Shown piece after piece: positions 28,468 to 38,242 of a DNA stretch of 64,000 nucleotides (position 1 is the first letter of the stretch; each line of letters begins with the position of its first letter). Source of the stretch: Bacteroidales bacterium (GTDB taxonomy: Bacteria > Bacteroidota > Bacteroidia > Bacteroidales > UBA12077); the NCBI GenBank assembly GCA_013138975.1, contig WTBR01000191.1:1-64000 (forward strand), in the 5' to 3' direction. Under the pieces are notes generated by a model. It saw nothing but the letters and a program-made list of their open reading frames with translations. It was not told the origin of the DNA and ran no database searches. Both the position numbers and the translations under genes were made by a program.

Positions 28468-31260
28468 ATGATTCAGGAAAGTAAATATATAGAACGAGTA
28501 AAGCCAGGTGAAAGCGAATTTGATTTTGAATCCTTGCGTAAGGAAGGAATAAGTTTGTTACAGGAGCTTTCAGGGAAGATATGGACTGATTATAATTTAC
28601 ACGATCCCGGAGTAACTATTCTTGAACAATTAATTTATGCATTAACCGAATTAATTTATTTAACCGATTTTGATGTGAAAGATATAATAACATCAAAAAA
28701 TGGTGAGATTGATTATAAGAAAATGGCTTTGTATAAGCCATTGGAGATTTTCCCGAGTGAAACCATAACACACAATGACTATTGTAAATCAATAGTTGAT
28801 AAAATTGATGGAATTAGAAACGTTTGGGTGAATGAGAAGCCAAATGGCAAAGAAAAAGGGCTATATAGCTTTCTTATTGATGTAGAGAAAAAGTTCATGG
28901 GGAGTGAGCTCCAAATTATTGAAAAAATAAGGAAATATTATAATGCAAATAGGAATCTCTGCGAAGATATTGATACTATTGAAGTTTTGGAAAGAGAACC
29001 TGTTGAGATTTGTGCAATCATAGAAATTAATAACAATAAAACGCCAAACGATATTTTGGCAGAAATCTTTTTTAAATGCTTCGAGGTTATTTGTCCACGA
29101 ATGGTATTCCATTCTTATAAAGAGCTAACAGAGTTAGGATTATCGCTTGATGAGATATTATCAGGCCCTGAAATAAATAATGGCTATATAAAGGATGATG
29201 AGCTGCTTCCTCCAAAAACAAAGATACTTGTTTCAGAATTAATGAAGGAAGTTTTTCAAATAGATGGAGTTGAAAGTATCATTGAGTTTTATGTTGAGAA
29301 AGATGGAAAGAAGTATAGAACCGAATTAGATTTTTCGAATGATAAGATAAGTGCTTATATTAAATTACCATTAGAGAAAAGGGATTTAAAGATTCGATTG
29401 CTCAGAAACGATAGAGCTTCTACAATTGTAATTTCGGACGTGCTTCGTATATTTTATCAGTTAAATCATGATTATAAGACTGTTTACAATACAGCACAGG
29501 ATATTAGTGATCTCTGTCAATTACCCAAAGGCGATTATGTAAAATTTGATGCTTACTATTCATTACAAAATCATTTCCCGGCTATTTATGGAATAAATCA
29601 ATATGGTGTTCCCGGGAGTGCATCACCAGAAAGAAAAGCTAAAGCAAAGCAATTGAAAGGATATTTGTTACTATTTGAACAAATAATGGCAAATTTCCTA
29701 ACTCAACTAGAAAATACAAAAGAACTATTTTCGATTGATCAGGATTTAAATGCGACTTATTTTACCAAAGCATTAACCGATATCCCCGGAATCAGAGATC
29801 TTTTGGCTGATGATTGGAAAGATAATAAAGAATTACATGACAAACAGTTAAAAGAGATTATTGCCAGATACGATAATTTTTATGAGCGCAGAAATCGGGT
29901 GTTAGATTTTATTTTGGCTATGTATGGTGAAAAGTTTACACAAAAAACTTTTCGGGAATTTAACTACTATTACACGCCCAAAGAAATACCTAAAGTAATA
30001 AGCGATAATAAAATATTCCTTTTAAAATATCTTGTTCGAATCAATAGGTATAAAGCGCATTCATTTGATTATCTAAACGAATCGTGGAATACATTCAATA
30101 TTCCGATGATAAAGCTGAAAGTTTCATTATTACTGGGGTTACGAGATCTATCTCAGGTTGCTTATTCTGATGTTTTAGCAAATTATAATTTTGAATTAAT
30201 AGATAAGCATGTAACCGGCAAATGTTCCGATTGTATTTATAAACGAAAAGAGTGGAATGTTGACTTAGATAACGACTATATCAAGGAGAACTTTAGCAAT
30301 ATCCCTTTATCTAAAGAAACAGAAGATATTGAACAAACGCTTATCACTGACATTGCAAAAACAATCGACTATTTAAAAGACGGAGCAATATGCGAAACGT
30401 TTTTTCGCTATGGTATCAATCTGGAATATTATAGAATAGGGCGATTGAAGCGAAGAAAAGATTATACGGTTGTTTTTAAGCACCCAAAATATAATGATTA
30501 CATTTATATAGGTGATTTTAAACAACGTGAACGTGCTGTATTTGCAATCAATTGTTTACAGCAGTTCTTGGTAAAATTAAATCAGCAAAGCGAAGGAATA
30601 CATATTGTCGAGCATATTCTCCTTCGTCAGGAAAACCCCGATTACGTATTAGGTTGCCATATAGTTAATGATGAAGATGAAAAAGTTTTCTCAACAACGA
30701 AAGATTATTATAAAATAGAAATAGAACATCTTATTGAAGAACTTAGAACAGTTCTTCATAATCATGATTATTATACAATTGAAGAACTTGAAGACCACCT
30801 TTTTAATATAAATCTTTGGAAAGATGGTAAAAGAATATTAAAAGGTCATAAGCAGTTCGAATCAGTCGAAGATGCTGAGGCTTCGATTGATAGGTGTACT
30901 GACTATTTCAAGAACTTACATGAATTGAATACTATTCATGAAAAAATAAAGCCCATTAAGTTTTTTAATGTCCCGGCTGATTTTTATCCCTTTCAAATAA
31001 GTATCGTATTGCCGGCATGGAGTGCCAGGTTCAATAATCTCCGATTTAGAGATTATGTCGAAGAAACTTTTCGATTAAATCTTCCTGCTCATATCTACCC
31101 AAACTTTTATTGGTTAGACATATATGCCCTAAATCGATTTGAAAAAATGCATCACGACTGGATGGAATTTAAGGCTGCTAATGATTCTGAAAGAACGGAC
31201 GAATATTCAGGACGGATAATTCGGTTTTTATTGGAAAATCAACAAATAAAAAAGAAATAA
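28468..31260 (+). CDS. Second baseplate protein (Pvc12-like)
   Basis: 930 residues. The N-terminal FDFESLRKEGISLLQELSGK and WTDYNLHDPGVTILEQLIYAL are family hallmarks. The central QNHFPAIYGINQYGVPGSA segment and C-terminal FRLNLPAHIYPNFYWLDIYAL are also diagnostic of eCIS Pvc12-type proteins. It forms a baseplate wedge with the J-like protein. It lies one base upstream of the tape-measure ATG. Confidence 0.9.
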   Translation: MIQESKYIERVKPGESEFDFESLRKEGISLLQELSGKIWTDYNLHDPGVTILEQLIYALTELIYLTDFDVKDIITSKNGEIDYKKMALYKPLEIFPSETITHNDYCKSIVDKIDGIRNVWVNEKPNGKEKGLYSFLIDVEKKFMGSELQIIEKIRKYYNANRNLCEDIDTIEVLEREPVEICAIIEINNNKTPNDILAEIFFKCFEVICPRMVFHSYKELTELGLSLDEILSGPEINNGYIKDDELLPPKTKILVSELMKEVFQIDGVESIIEFYVEKDGKKYRTELDFSNDKISAYIKLPLEKRDLKIRLLRNDRASTIVISDVLRIFYQLNHDYKTVYNTAQDISDLCQLPKGDYVKFDAYYSLQNHFPAIYGINQYGVPGSASPERKAKAKQLKGYLLLFEQIMANFLTQLENTKELFSIDQDLNATYFTKALTDIPGIRDLLADDWKDNKELHDKQLKEIIARYDNFYERRNRVLDFILAMYGEKFTQKTFREFNYYYTPKEIPKVISDNKIFLLKYLVRINRYKAHSFDYLNESWNTFNIPMIKLKVSLLLGLRDLSQVAYSDVLANYNFELIDKHVTGKCSDCIYKRKEWNVDLDNDYIKENFSNIPLSKETEDIEQTLITDIAKTIDYLKDGAICETFFRYGINLEYYRIGRLKRRKDYTVVFKHPKYNDYIYIGDFKQRERAVFAINCLQQFLVKLNQQSEGIHIVEHILLRQENPDYVLGCHIVNDEDEKVFSTTKDYYKIEIEHLIEELRTVLHNHDYYTIEELEDHLFNINLWKDGKRILKGHKQFESVEDAEASIDRCTDYFKNLHELNTIHEKIKPIKFFNVPADFYPFQISIVLPAWSARFNNLRFRDYVEETFRLNLPAHIYPNFYWLDIYALNRFEKMHHDWMEFKAANDSERTDEYSGRIIRFLLENQQIKKK

Positions 31261-31261
31261 A

Positions 31262-34200
31262 ATGCCTGATGATATACATAAAATAGAAAGGTTTGTGTAT
31301 GATGTGAGTTTTGATTCTGAAACTCATGCCTATGATTTTCAGGCAAATGTATCTTCATTTATTCAGAATGAAATGCTTGGTGTTATTGATGAAGTGTGTA
31401 ATGAATTGGATAAGCAAGGCGAAGTAATTTGTATCGAGAAACTTGAGCTTGATTTGGGTGCAGTTAAACATGAAAATGAAATTAGAGCCAGGTTTAAAGA
31501 TGAATTATATAAAAGCTTGCGAGAAAAAATTGTTGAAGTAGAACAGAATCCTTCAGAAAATGAAAAAATAATAAGCAGAGATCAATCCGAATTTTATCAG
31601 TTTATTCATTTTTTACAAACCGGGAATTTTCCATGGAACAGAAGAAATGGGAACAATAATTCAATAGAGCAGATTTTATTAAATCTTTTAAAAGATAATT
31701 CGGAAGAGCTTATAGCTTGGTTGAAAAGGTTTACAAAGAACGATTATGTAAGAAAACGCATTATAAATCAATTTCAGGATAAACAAATACTAGCAATCGT
31801 AAATAAAGTACTTCCTGCACATTCGCAATTTATTTCTGATTACGTTTCTGATCTTAGGCAAACTCATGAAAAAGAACCCGCTGTAAATGTTACTAATACA
31901 GAATTTAGAGAGCTTACCTGGGATGTTATTTTAGCATATGTGTTAAACGATCGGGGAAGTCGCTTCAATAAGAAAAGTTTTATTGGCTATACTCTGCAGA
32001 AAATCGCAGTATCTCAGAATATATCCTATGAAATGCTTTTAAAAGATTTTTCTTCATCCATAGAAAAACTATCAAAGAAGTTTTCCTTTAAAACTGAATT
32101 CACAGATATTATTACCGAATTATCCGTTGAACAAGGTGATTCTTCAGAAGATAAATCTGAAATTGATACAGAAAAATATTCCCATAAAGAAAAAGACTTA
32201 ATTCAATTACAAGCAGCATTAGATGGCACTCAAAAGGATTTAAGTGAGTTGAACATTCAAATCCTTATGGAAAAACATCCTGAAAATATTCTCGATTTAT
32301 TAGAGAAATATGTTAAAAACAATACCTTAAAGAAAAGATTTACAGACGTTTTTACAGAAGATCAGATAAAACTGATAATTAAAACAATTCGACCTGAGCA
32401 AAATAGTTTCATTGTTCAGTTATCAAATGAGCTGGATAAAAATTATGACAGTCACAAGCTTGATCAGTCGAAAACTCACTTTAAAAAAGTAAAATGGCAA
32501 GTTATTATAGTGGCTTTGTTTGAAGATCGAGGAAGTATTTTCAATAGAAAGGAATTTGTTAAAAGCGTAATACGACAATTAGCAGCTCATTATAATATTA
32601 GTATAAAAGAATTAACCCTGATATTTTCAAATATTTTGGAAGTTAGTCAGTTAACTTCGGAAATGGGAGTATTGAAGGAAGTTGTTATTGAACTTAAAGA
32701 TGATTTACATATTGAAGATCAGAAAAGGGAAATCCCGGATAGTGAAATACAGCAGTATATAATTGCGTGCGAACTGTACGATGAACTAATCTATTATCTA
32801 TATCATGGATATTTTAAAGGAGATATTAAGAAAATATACAATCTCGATAAGGCAAGTTCATTGTTAAGTCAACTGGAAAAAAAGTCTCAGAGTTTGGCTT
32901 TCAAATTTTATAGAGATATTCAAAAACCCGAATACATCAAGCTTTTAGTAGAAAATACAACAGAAGAATTTATACAGTCTGTCATAGAACTGATAATGAA
33001 AAAATCATATTCATCGGATGCTGATAAAATAAAAACCTTTGTAAAAACTACGAAGTGGAATGCAGCTACGGTTCTTGATAAATCAGAATTTTATGCAAGG
33101 TTTTTACATCTTTTGATATCCAAACAAGAGATTAATTTCAAGCAATTAATACGAGAAATAAACGAGTTGTGTTTTAAAATAATTGAAAAAGACAACTTAC
33201 ATCCATTTGGATATTTTACAGTAAAATCACACTTTTTATCGATATTAAATGAAGAGAAAAGTCTCAGTGCATATAATAAAACCTATGAAGAAACCTGCTT
33301 ATATTTGATTGAACATTATAAAAGCAGGATCAATGAAATTCTTCAGACGATTATTAGTGATGAGTGGGTTTTTAAATCGTTTTTAAATAAAACCACAGAT
33401 TATTTACTCATGCTGATTGTGGAAAATACCACACATACATTATTTGCTTACGGTTTTATTCAATATTTATCGGGAGTACTTGGTTTCAATAAACAGCAAC
33501 AGCTAAGCAGTTTAAGGATTAATTTTTGGACAATAGTATTTCGTGCATTACAAAGTCAAAATTATAAAAACGGAAAAGATATAGAAATCAGAATACTTGA
33601 AATAATATTGTTGAACTTGAAAGATACTCAAGAAAAGAAAAAAGTTATTTCAAAATTAAAAAATAAGGTAGATTCTTTTAATTCTATTGAAAAGAAACAA
33701 ATTCTAAATATTATAAAGAAAACAGAAGAGAGATTACAAATATCGAAAACAGATATTAGTAAAGGAATTTCAAAAGAAGAGCAGTTTGAACAACAAGCAA
33801 TTTCTTTACTCAAGGGGAATTCAGTGGAAGGTATTCAATATTCGATACTTTTTGAAACCATTTTAAAGCTTATTAAGGAAAAGCCGAATATTATGTTTGA
33901 TTTGCTGCAAAAATATTTGTATCAAAAGAATGTTAGGCATTTTTGGATTAAACAGTTTCCCGATACAATATTAAGACGAATGCTATTTTTGTTAAGTCCA
34001 CAGGGATTTATGCATATTTATGCTGTATCGGAAATATTGTGGAATACCTGCACTTTATTGTGTCAGAATCAGAAATATTCGATTAAAACATTTGGGAAGT
34101 GGCACTATATATTTGAAACTCTTGTAAATCGAAAGCAAAGTATTGATCCGGGTAAATTTACATCGGCATTTATTATGCAATTTTTATTGGATATCGATAA

Positions 34201-34903
34201 ATATCGTGAGAAGGAATTTTTAAGTGATCTCTGCGAAAAAATTGAATCAGATGCTAAATCAGTGCACGATAAAATAAGCCTTGAAGTAGTTCATACACTG
34301 AAGAAAATAGGGCAGAATTTAAATGCAGGAGAACAAAAGGACGACAAAAGGCAAACCGAATCAGAATCTACTACTTTAGATACTAGTGAAAATAATATAA
34401 AGGAATCTATTTATATAAAAAATGCAGGCCTTGTGATTGCCGCTCCTTATTATACTGAGTTGTTTAAGCGCCTTGATTTAATCGAAGCAAATCGGTTTAA
34501 GGATAGGCATGCAGCCGAGAGAGCAGTTCATTTATTGCAATATATGCTTGATGAAAGCACATCTTCTCCCGAATTTATGTTATTACTCAATAAAATTTTA
34601 TGCGGTATAAAAACAGGGGTTCCCATTCAGCGCGAAATTGATATCACAGAAAAAGAACGTGAAACTATCCTTCAACTTATAGAAGGGATGATACAAAACT
34701 GGAAAGTTATAAAGAATAGTTCGGTTGAGGGTTTTAGGGAATCATTCCTGCAACGGGATGGAGTCTTGCACCTGAAAGATGACTGTTGGCAGTTGCTTGT
34801 TGAATCAAAAGCTTACGATATGCTTATCGATCAAATACCATGGTCGTTTACAACCATTAAATATCCCTGGATGGATAAAGTGCTTTATGTTAAATGGAGA
34901 TGA
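31262..34903 (+). CDS. eCIS tape-measure protein (Pvc14-like)
   Basis: 1213 residues. The N-terminal HKIERFVYDVSFDSE, then VSSFIQNEMLGVIDEVCNEL and IEKLELDLG is the start of the CIS tape-measure family. The C-terminal AGLVIAAPYYTELFKRLDL, LLQYMLD and LLLNKILCG match its conserved end. Between them two related blocks of about 130 residues (about 139-275 and 335-465) each carry a helical segment, KVLP/TIRP, then DRGS.FN(K/R)K(S/E)F, indicating internal duplication. Length sets the tube length; it is probably present in the assembled particle lumen or baseplate. Confidence 0.9.
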   Translation: MPDDIHKIERFVYDVSFDSETHAYDFQANVSSFIQNEMLGVIDEVCNELDKQGEVICIEKLELDLGAVKHENEIRARFKDELYKSLREKIVEVEQNPSENEKIISRDQSEFYQFIHFLQTGNFPWNRRNGNNNSIEQILLNLLKDNSEELIAWLKRFTKNDYVRKRIINQFQDKQILAIVNKVLPAHSQFISDYVSDLRQTHEKEPAVNVTNTEFRELTWDVILAYVLNDRGSRFNKKSFIGYTLQKIAVSQNISYEMLLKDFSSSIEKLSKKFSFKTEFTDIITELSVEQGDSSEDKSEIDTEKYSHKEKDLIQLQAALDGTQKDLSELNIQILMEKHPENILDLLEKYVKNNTLKKRFTDVFTEDQIKLIIKTIRPEQNSFIVQLSNELDKNYDSHKLDQSKTHFKKVKWQVIIVALFEDRGSIFNRKEFVKSVIRQLAAHYNISIKELTLIFSNILEVSQLTSEMGVLKEVVIELKDDLHIEDQKREIPDSEIQQYIIACELYDELIYYLYHGYFKGDIKKIYNLDKASSLLSQLEKKSQSLAFKFYRDIQKPEYIKLLVENTTEEFIQSVIELIMKKSYSSDADKIKTFVKTTKWNAATVLDKSEFYARFLHLLISKQEINFKQLIREINELCFKIIEKDNLHPFGYFTVKSHFLSILNEEKSLSAYNKTYEETCLYLIEHYKSRINEILQTIISDEWVFKSFLNKTTDYLLMLIVENTTHTLFAYGFIQYLSGVLGFNKQQQLSSLRINFWTIVFRALQSQNYKNGKDIEIRILEIILLNLKDTQEKKKVISKLKNKVDSFNSIEKKQILNIIKKTEERLQISKTDISKGISKEEQFEQQAISLLKGNSVEGIQYSILFETILKLIKEKPNIMFDLLQKYLYQKNVRHFWIKQFPDTILRRMLFLLSPQGFMHIYAVSEILWNTCTLLCQNQKYSIKTFGKWHYIFETLVNRKQSIDPGKFTSAFIMQFLLDIDKYREKEFLSDLCEKIESDAKSVHDKISLEVVHTLKKIGQNLNAGEQKDDKRQTESESTTLDTSENNIKESIYIKNAGLVIAAPYYTELFKRLDLIEANRFKDRHAAERAVHLLQYMLDESTSSPEFMLLLNKILCGIKTGVPIQREIDITEKERETILQLIEGMIQNWKVIKNSSVEGFRESFLQRDGVLHLKDDCWQLLVESKAYDMLIDQIPWSFTTIKYPWMDKVLYVKWR

Positions 34904-34915
34904 TGAAGAAGGAGT

Positions 34916-35006
34916 TAGAATGTAGAATGTAGAATGTAGAATGTAGAATGCAGAATGTAGAATTTAGAATGCAGAATGTAGAATGTAGAATGTAGAATGC
35001 AGAATT
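34916..35006. repeat. Heptamer tandem repeat, 13 units
   Basis: Thirteen contiguous units of TAGAATG with variants CAGAATG, TAGAATT and CAGAATT, 91 bp. It begins 13 bases after the tape-measure stop codon. It is followed by a purine-rich, low-complexity stretch to about 35120 that looks like decayed versions of the same repeat. No gene. Confidence 0.95.
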
Positions 35007-35259
35007 CAGGAGAGAGAATTAAGATAACAAAATATGGATTAAGAGATAGCAGAGAATAGAAGGAAGCAAAAGATGGATTTGAAGTTGGGAGAATGACTAC
35101 AGAGCGAAGGATGCAGAATAAAGATCAAAAAAATCAAAGCCATCATTTGGTGGAAATTTGATGAGAAATAAAAGATAAAAAACAGACTCCTGACTGATCC
35201 CTATATGGGACTCAGGAACCGGAGGCGTGAAAAAACCGAAGTAATTCAAAACTTATAAC

Positions 35260-35512
35260 TAGTGTCAGCAAGAAAATTGCCTTTTTTCAAGTTTTTGATA
35301 AGAAATCGTCAAAGACGTTCCGATAGCCCCTAATATTCGCAGGTGTTTTCTTAATGATTTGATTATAAAATCATCAGACCTAACAGGTTTCATATTAATA
35401 AGTGAATGTCGATTTGATATAATTATCTGGTAATCAATTAAAACCTGTTAGGTCTTGCGGTTATTAGGAGCCATCGGAATCGAAGTATTTGGCGTTTTCT
35501 TGCAATGACTAA
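35260..35512. mobile_element. MITE-like element copy C
   Basis: Left end TAGTGTCAGCAAGAAAA, right end TTGGCGTTTTCTTGCAATGACTAA. It contains the nested CCGATAGC element in the opposite orientation to copy A and has lost part of the right half of the backbone. It ends 17 bases before the DUF4157 gene. Confidence 0.65.
35320..35477. repeat. Nested CCGATAGC element, copy 2, inverted
   Basis: 158 bp matching the reverse complement of 909-1065 over its full length, including the AGACCTAACAGGTTT and TTAATAAGTGAATGT blocks. The opposite orientation inside the same host repeat suggests independent insertion or inversion through its palindromic ends. Confidence 0.7.
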
Positions 35513-35529
35513 CTAATTAACTATAAAAT

Positions 35530-36381
35530 ATGAGAACCAAAGTAAATCAACACAAAGACAAGCAGGCAGCGAGAGTTAATGTAACAGATGATTCATGTAA
35601 ATCATGTGGTACATTACATTCAGCCATGCCTGAAAACCTGTCTCAGCAAAAACAGGTCGATGCTATTGAAAGTAGTTCTCTCTTAACACTTCAGCAGAAA
35701 AAACTGGATGCCATGTTTGGAACTGTCCAAAGGGAAGAAAAGCTTAATGACAATGAAATGATGCAGCAGAAATCGGTTGTTCAACGCGATGAAACCGAAG
35801 ATACAGCCAATGAATCGGGCGAGGGTGAATCTGAAGATAAAAATATTTCAGGAAGTTTTCAGGCAAAAATTTCAAGTGACGATGTCGAAGAATTGACTCA
35901 GCAAAAAGCCATTCAAAGATTACCTGAGGAAGACGAAGAATTAACAGGACAGGGAAAATTCATTGGGCAGCCAACAGTACAAATGGTAAAAGAAGACGAA
36001 GAAGAACCACCCCAGTTTAAGGCTGATCCGGTACAAAAGCAAAAAAATAACACAGGAATGCCCGATGAGGTGAAATCGAAGATGGAAAGCAGTTTTAATA
36101 CTGATTTCTCAAGTGTAAAGGTTCATTCTAATTCATCCAAAGCACCAGAAGTAGGCGCATTAGCTTATACACAGGGGCACGATGTACATTTTGCTCCCGG
36201 GCAGTTTACACCAGAATCCAACTCAGGGCAACAACTTCTGGGGCACGAACTGGCCCATGTGGTGCAACAGCGCGAAGGAAGGGTACAACCAACAACTGAA
36301 GTAGCTGGAATGCCTGTAAACGATAATCCAGCATTGGAAAGTGAAGCCGATTCGCTGGGTGCAAAGGCAAGTAGGTCATAA
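35530..36381 (+). CDS. DUF4157 eCIS-associated protein
   Basis: 283 residues. A long polar, Gln/Glu-rich N-terminal region (about 1-175, probably disordered, repeated QQK/VQR patterns) precedes a DUF4157 domain: MPDEVKSKMESSFNTDFSSV, VHFAPGQF and a HELAH metallopeptidase-type motif (about 239-243) in LLGHELAHVVQQ. DUF4157 proteins are among the commonest non-structural markers of eCIS loci. Either a cargo carrier or a processing protease is plausible. No signal peptide. Confidence 0.85.
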   Translation: MRTKVNQHKDKQAARVNVTDDSCKSCGTLHSAMPENLSQQKQVDAIESSSLLTLQQKKLDAMFGTVQREEKLNDNEMMQQKSVVQRDETEDTANESGEGESEDKNISGSFQAKISSDDVEELTQQKAIQRLPEEDEELTGQGKFIGQPTVQMVKEDEEEPPQFKADPVQKQKNNTGMPDEVKSKMESSFNTDFSSVKVHSNSSKAPEVGALAYTQGHDVHFAPGQFTPESNSGQQLLGHELAHVVQQREGRVQPTTEVAGMPVNDNPALESEADSLGAKASRS

Positions 36382-36397
36382 TTTTAAATTTTAACAA

Positions 36398-36793
36398 ATG
36401 AAAAAAATAAGTATTATAATTTTGCTTGTATGTGCGTTATTTAGCACGAATAATTTAAAAGCTCAAGAAGATAAACTATTAAAGTTTCAGATAAAACTCA
36501 ATAATGATCAAATTGAGAATTTTGAATCAATAAAACTAGCTTATTCAGATGATATATGTCTTGGCTGTCCTGCCGATAGTTGTGTATACTGCCCTATTTT
36601 TTCTATTAGCAGCGAAGAGTTAGATAATAGAATTTTTGTTAACGCTTTAGTGAAGAGTGGTGAATTTGAATATAAGCTTTTGGTAACTGATAAGGAAGGA
36701 CTAGAATATAATCTTAAAAAGGGAATATTAGAAGCTGATAAGAATAAGGAGGTAATTAATCTTAAAAAAATAGAATTAAATGAAATTAAATAA
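36398..36793 (+). CDS. Small exported protein, unknown
   Basis: 131 residues with a clear signal peptide (residues 1-22, ending in LKAQ). The mature part has four Cys in a cluster (CLGCPADSCVYC, about 52-63), suggestive of disulfides or metal binding. It ends in IELNEIK and overlaps the next gene by 14 bases. It is not recognised. The pair could be an immunity or accessory unit inserted between the DUF4157 gene and the cargo array, but nothing in the sequence proves this. Confidence 0.65.
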   Translation: MKKISIIILLVCALFSTNNLKAQEDKLLKFQIKLNNDQIENFESIKLAYSDDICLGCPADSCVYCPIFSISSEELDNRIFVNALVKSGEFEYKLLVTDKEGLEYNLKKGILEADKNKEVINLKKIELNEIK

Positions 36794-37382
36794 TGATTGG
36801 TTAAAGCATCCATTAACAATTATGGCTATGGGCTTTGGGTTGACAACCATAGTTGGAAATGCATATATAAATAAAATGGACACTAAGAAGTTTGCGACAG
36901 AACAAAAGATTCTGTATCAAGAAAAGTTATTGGATAAGCAAATAGCACTTTCCGAAAGTATGATAGTTTCCCTGAAAGGATATATAGGGGTGGTTCATAG
37001 TATTTATAATGCCTATAATTCAGGATCAAAAGAAGTATCTATTGATGATTTGAAGCAAGAATTAAAGGATTGTAACTGGAATAAAAATAAGGATATAATT
37101 GGTAATAAAAGTAAGATTTACTTTAGAAGTGATTCAATCGAAATTTATCTAAATCAGATTGATGTAGTAATGTTTAAAGGAGCAAAATCTAATAAATTTC
37201 AATTTTATAGGTTGTTTTTAAAAACGCCTTTTGATTTTTCAAAGGAAAAGAAAGAGAGAGATTCAATTCTAATTCAAATAGCGAAAAACAGAATGAAAAT
37301 TGAGAAAGAACTAGATAAGATTTTGAATGTTATGCGAGCTGAGATTCAGAATTTTAAAAAGAATGAGTTCCTAAATGATTAG
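36780..37382 (+). CDS. Small membrane-anchored protein, unknown
   Basis: 200 residues. One N-terminal membrane helix (about 12-30, LTIMAMGFGLTTIVGNAY) is followed by a coiled-coil-prone helix (about 38-75), a middle segment, and a second charged coiled helix (about 160-198). No catalytic motif seen. Its start overlaps the end of the exported small protein, so they are coupled. Function unknown. Confidence 0.65.
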   Translation: MKLNNDWLKHPLTIMAMGFGLTTIVGNAYINKMDTKKFATEQKILYQEKLLDKQIALSESMIVSLKGYIGVVHSIYNAYNSGSKEVSIDDLKQELKDCNWNKNKDIIGNKSKIYFRSDSIEIYLNQIDVVMFKGAKSNKFQFYRLFLKTPFDFSKEKKERDSILIQIAKNRMKIEKELDKILNVMRAEIQNFKKNEFLND

Positions 37383-37765
37383 ATATTAGTTTATTGATAG
37401 AATTGACCAAAACCCGCTCGCACGGACATGTTGTTTAGGCCAATAACAAATAAATTAACACTTGAATTAGGTTACGACTTGTTTAAATGAATGAACCCGA
37501 AACGAAACAAGAATAAAGATAAGCAAAGTTTAACTGAAATACGTTAATGAGATAGTAGTTCGGCATTTCGATAGTTATCGGACATCAACTACCTCGTAGA
37601 ATGCAAAGTAGCTTTCAGCTACAAAATTGGAATATTAATAATAAAAATTAACGGTAGAAATTGTATAAAATATTAAACATAGGATATTTATTAGCAAGCT
37701 TTAGTTTAAAGCTGTACAGAAAAATACGACGTAGCAAGTGCTACGTCGAACGGGGATACAGGATA
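37383..37765. other. Intergenic, no gene seen
   Basis: About 380 bases after the small membrane protein gene without coding character. It contains a short inverted pair (CTACGT...ACGTAG around 37725-37744) and GC-richer patches (CCCGCTCGCACGGACATG) unlike the neighbouring DNA. Confidence 0.45.
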
Positions 37766-38074
37766 ATGAAAAATACCACAAAAGTCGCATGGGCAACGTG
37801 GATGAACCACCAAAGCAAATTACTCCGGCTTTTTGAGCAAAATGTCATGCACAATGATATTGGAGAATATGTAAAAAGGTGGCTCAAATGGGTGCAAAGC
37901 GGTGTGGATATTGTATTATCCGAAGCCATTAAAGGCATGCCAATTATGGCCTGCCCTGCGGTGAACTTTTATGAATTAGGGCATAGCAGTTCTAAAACTA
38001 CAGAGATTTATACACATATTACGACTAAAGGTTTTGATAACATAAGTTCACCTTTAGATGATATGAATATTTAG
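37766..38074 (+). pseudogene. Chimeric remnant ending in a tyrosine-integrase tail
   Basis: The last 33 codons read ELGHSSSKTTEIYTHI, then TTKGFDNISSPLDDM, the C-terminus of XerC/D-like integrases with the catalytic Tyr (about 38016). Upstream, the His-x-x-Arg region is missing; the preceding 70 codons (WATWMNHQSKLLRLFEQN) do not belong to an integrase and have noticeably higher GC. It is therefore a fusion of unrelated fragments and a trace of a past integration. Confidence 0.6.
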
Positions 38075-38075
38075 A

Positions 38076-38118
38076 TAGTGGCTCAATAACACCCAATTTG
38101 GGTGTTATTGAGCCACTA
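38076..38118. repeat. 43-bp perfect palindrome
   Basis: Two 21-base arms (TAGTGGCTCAATAACACCCAA and its exact complement) around a single central T. It begins two bases after the integrase-tail stop. There is no T tract on either strand, so it is not a standard terminator. A second palindrome (GCCACTACA, 2-base loop, 38146-38165) follows 27 bases later and shares the GCCACTA core. Confidence 0.85.
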
Positions 38119-38242
38119 AAAGATAAAGATATAGTAAAAATAAAAGCCACTACAGTTGTAGTGGCATGTTGGCGTTCATTGTAAGCGAGACACGTAACAT
38201 TCAAACTGATATGAGAATTAATTTTAACTAAATCTAATTAAC

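Noticed and set aside
34916..35006. CRISPR array
   Set aside because: Units are 7 bases with no spacers; a simple tandem repeat.
38076..38118. Ordinary intrinsic terminator
   Set aside because: There is no T tract on either side and the loop is a single base; treated as a palindrome of unknown role.
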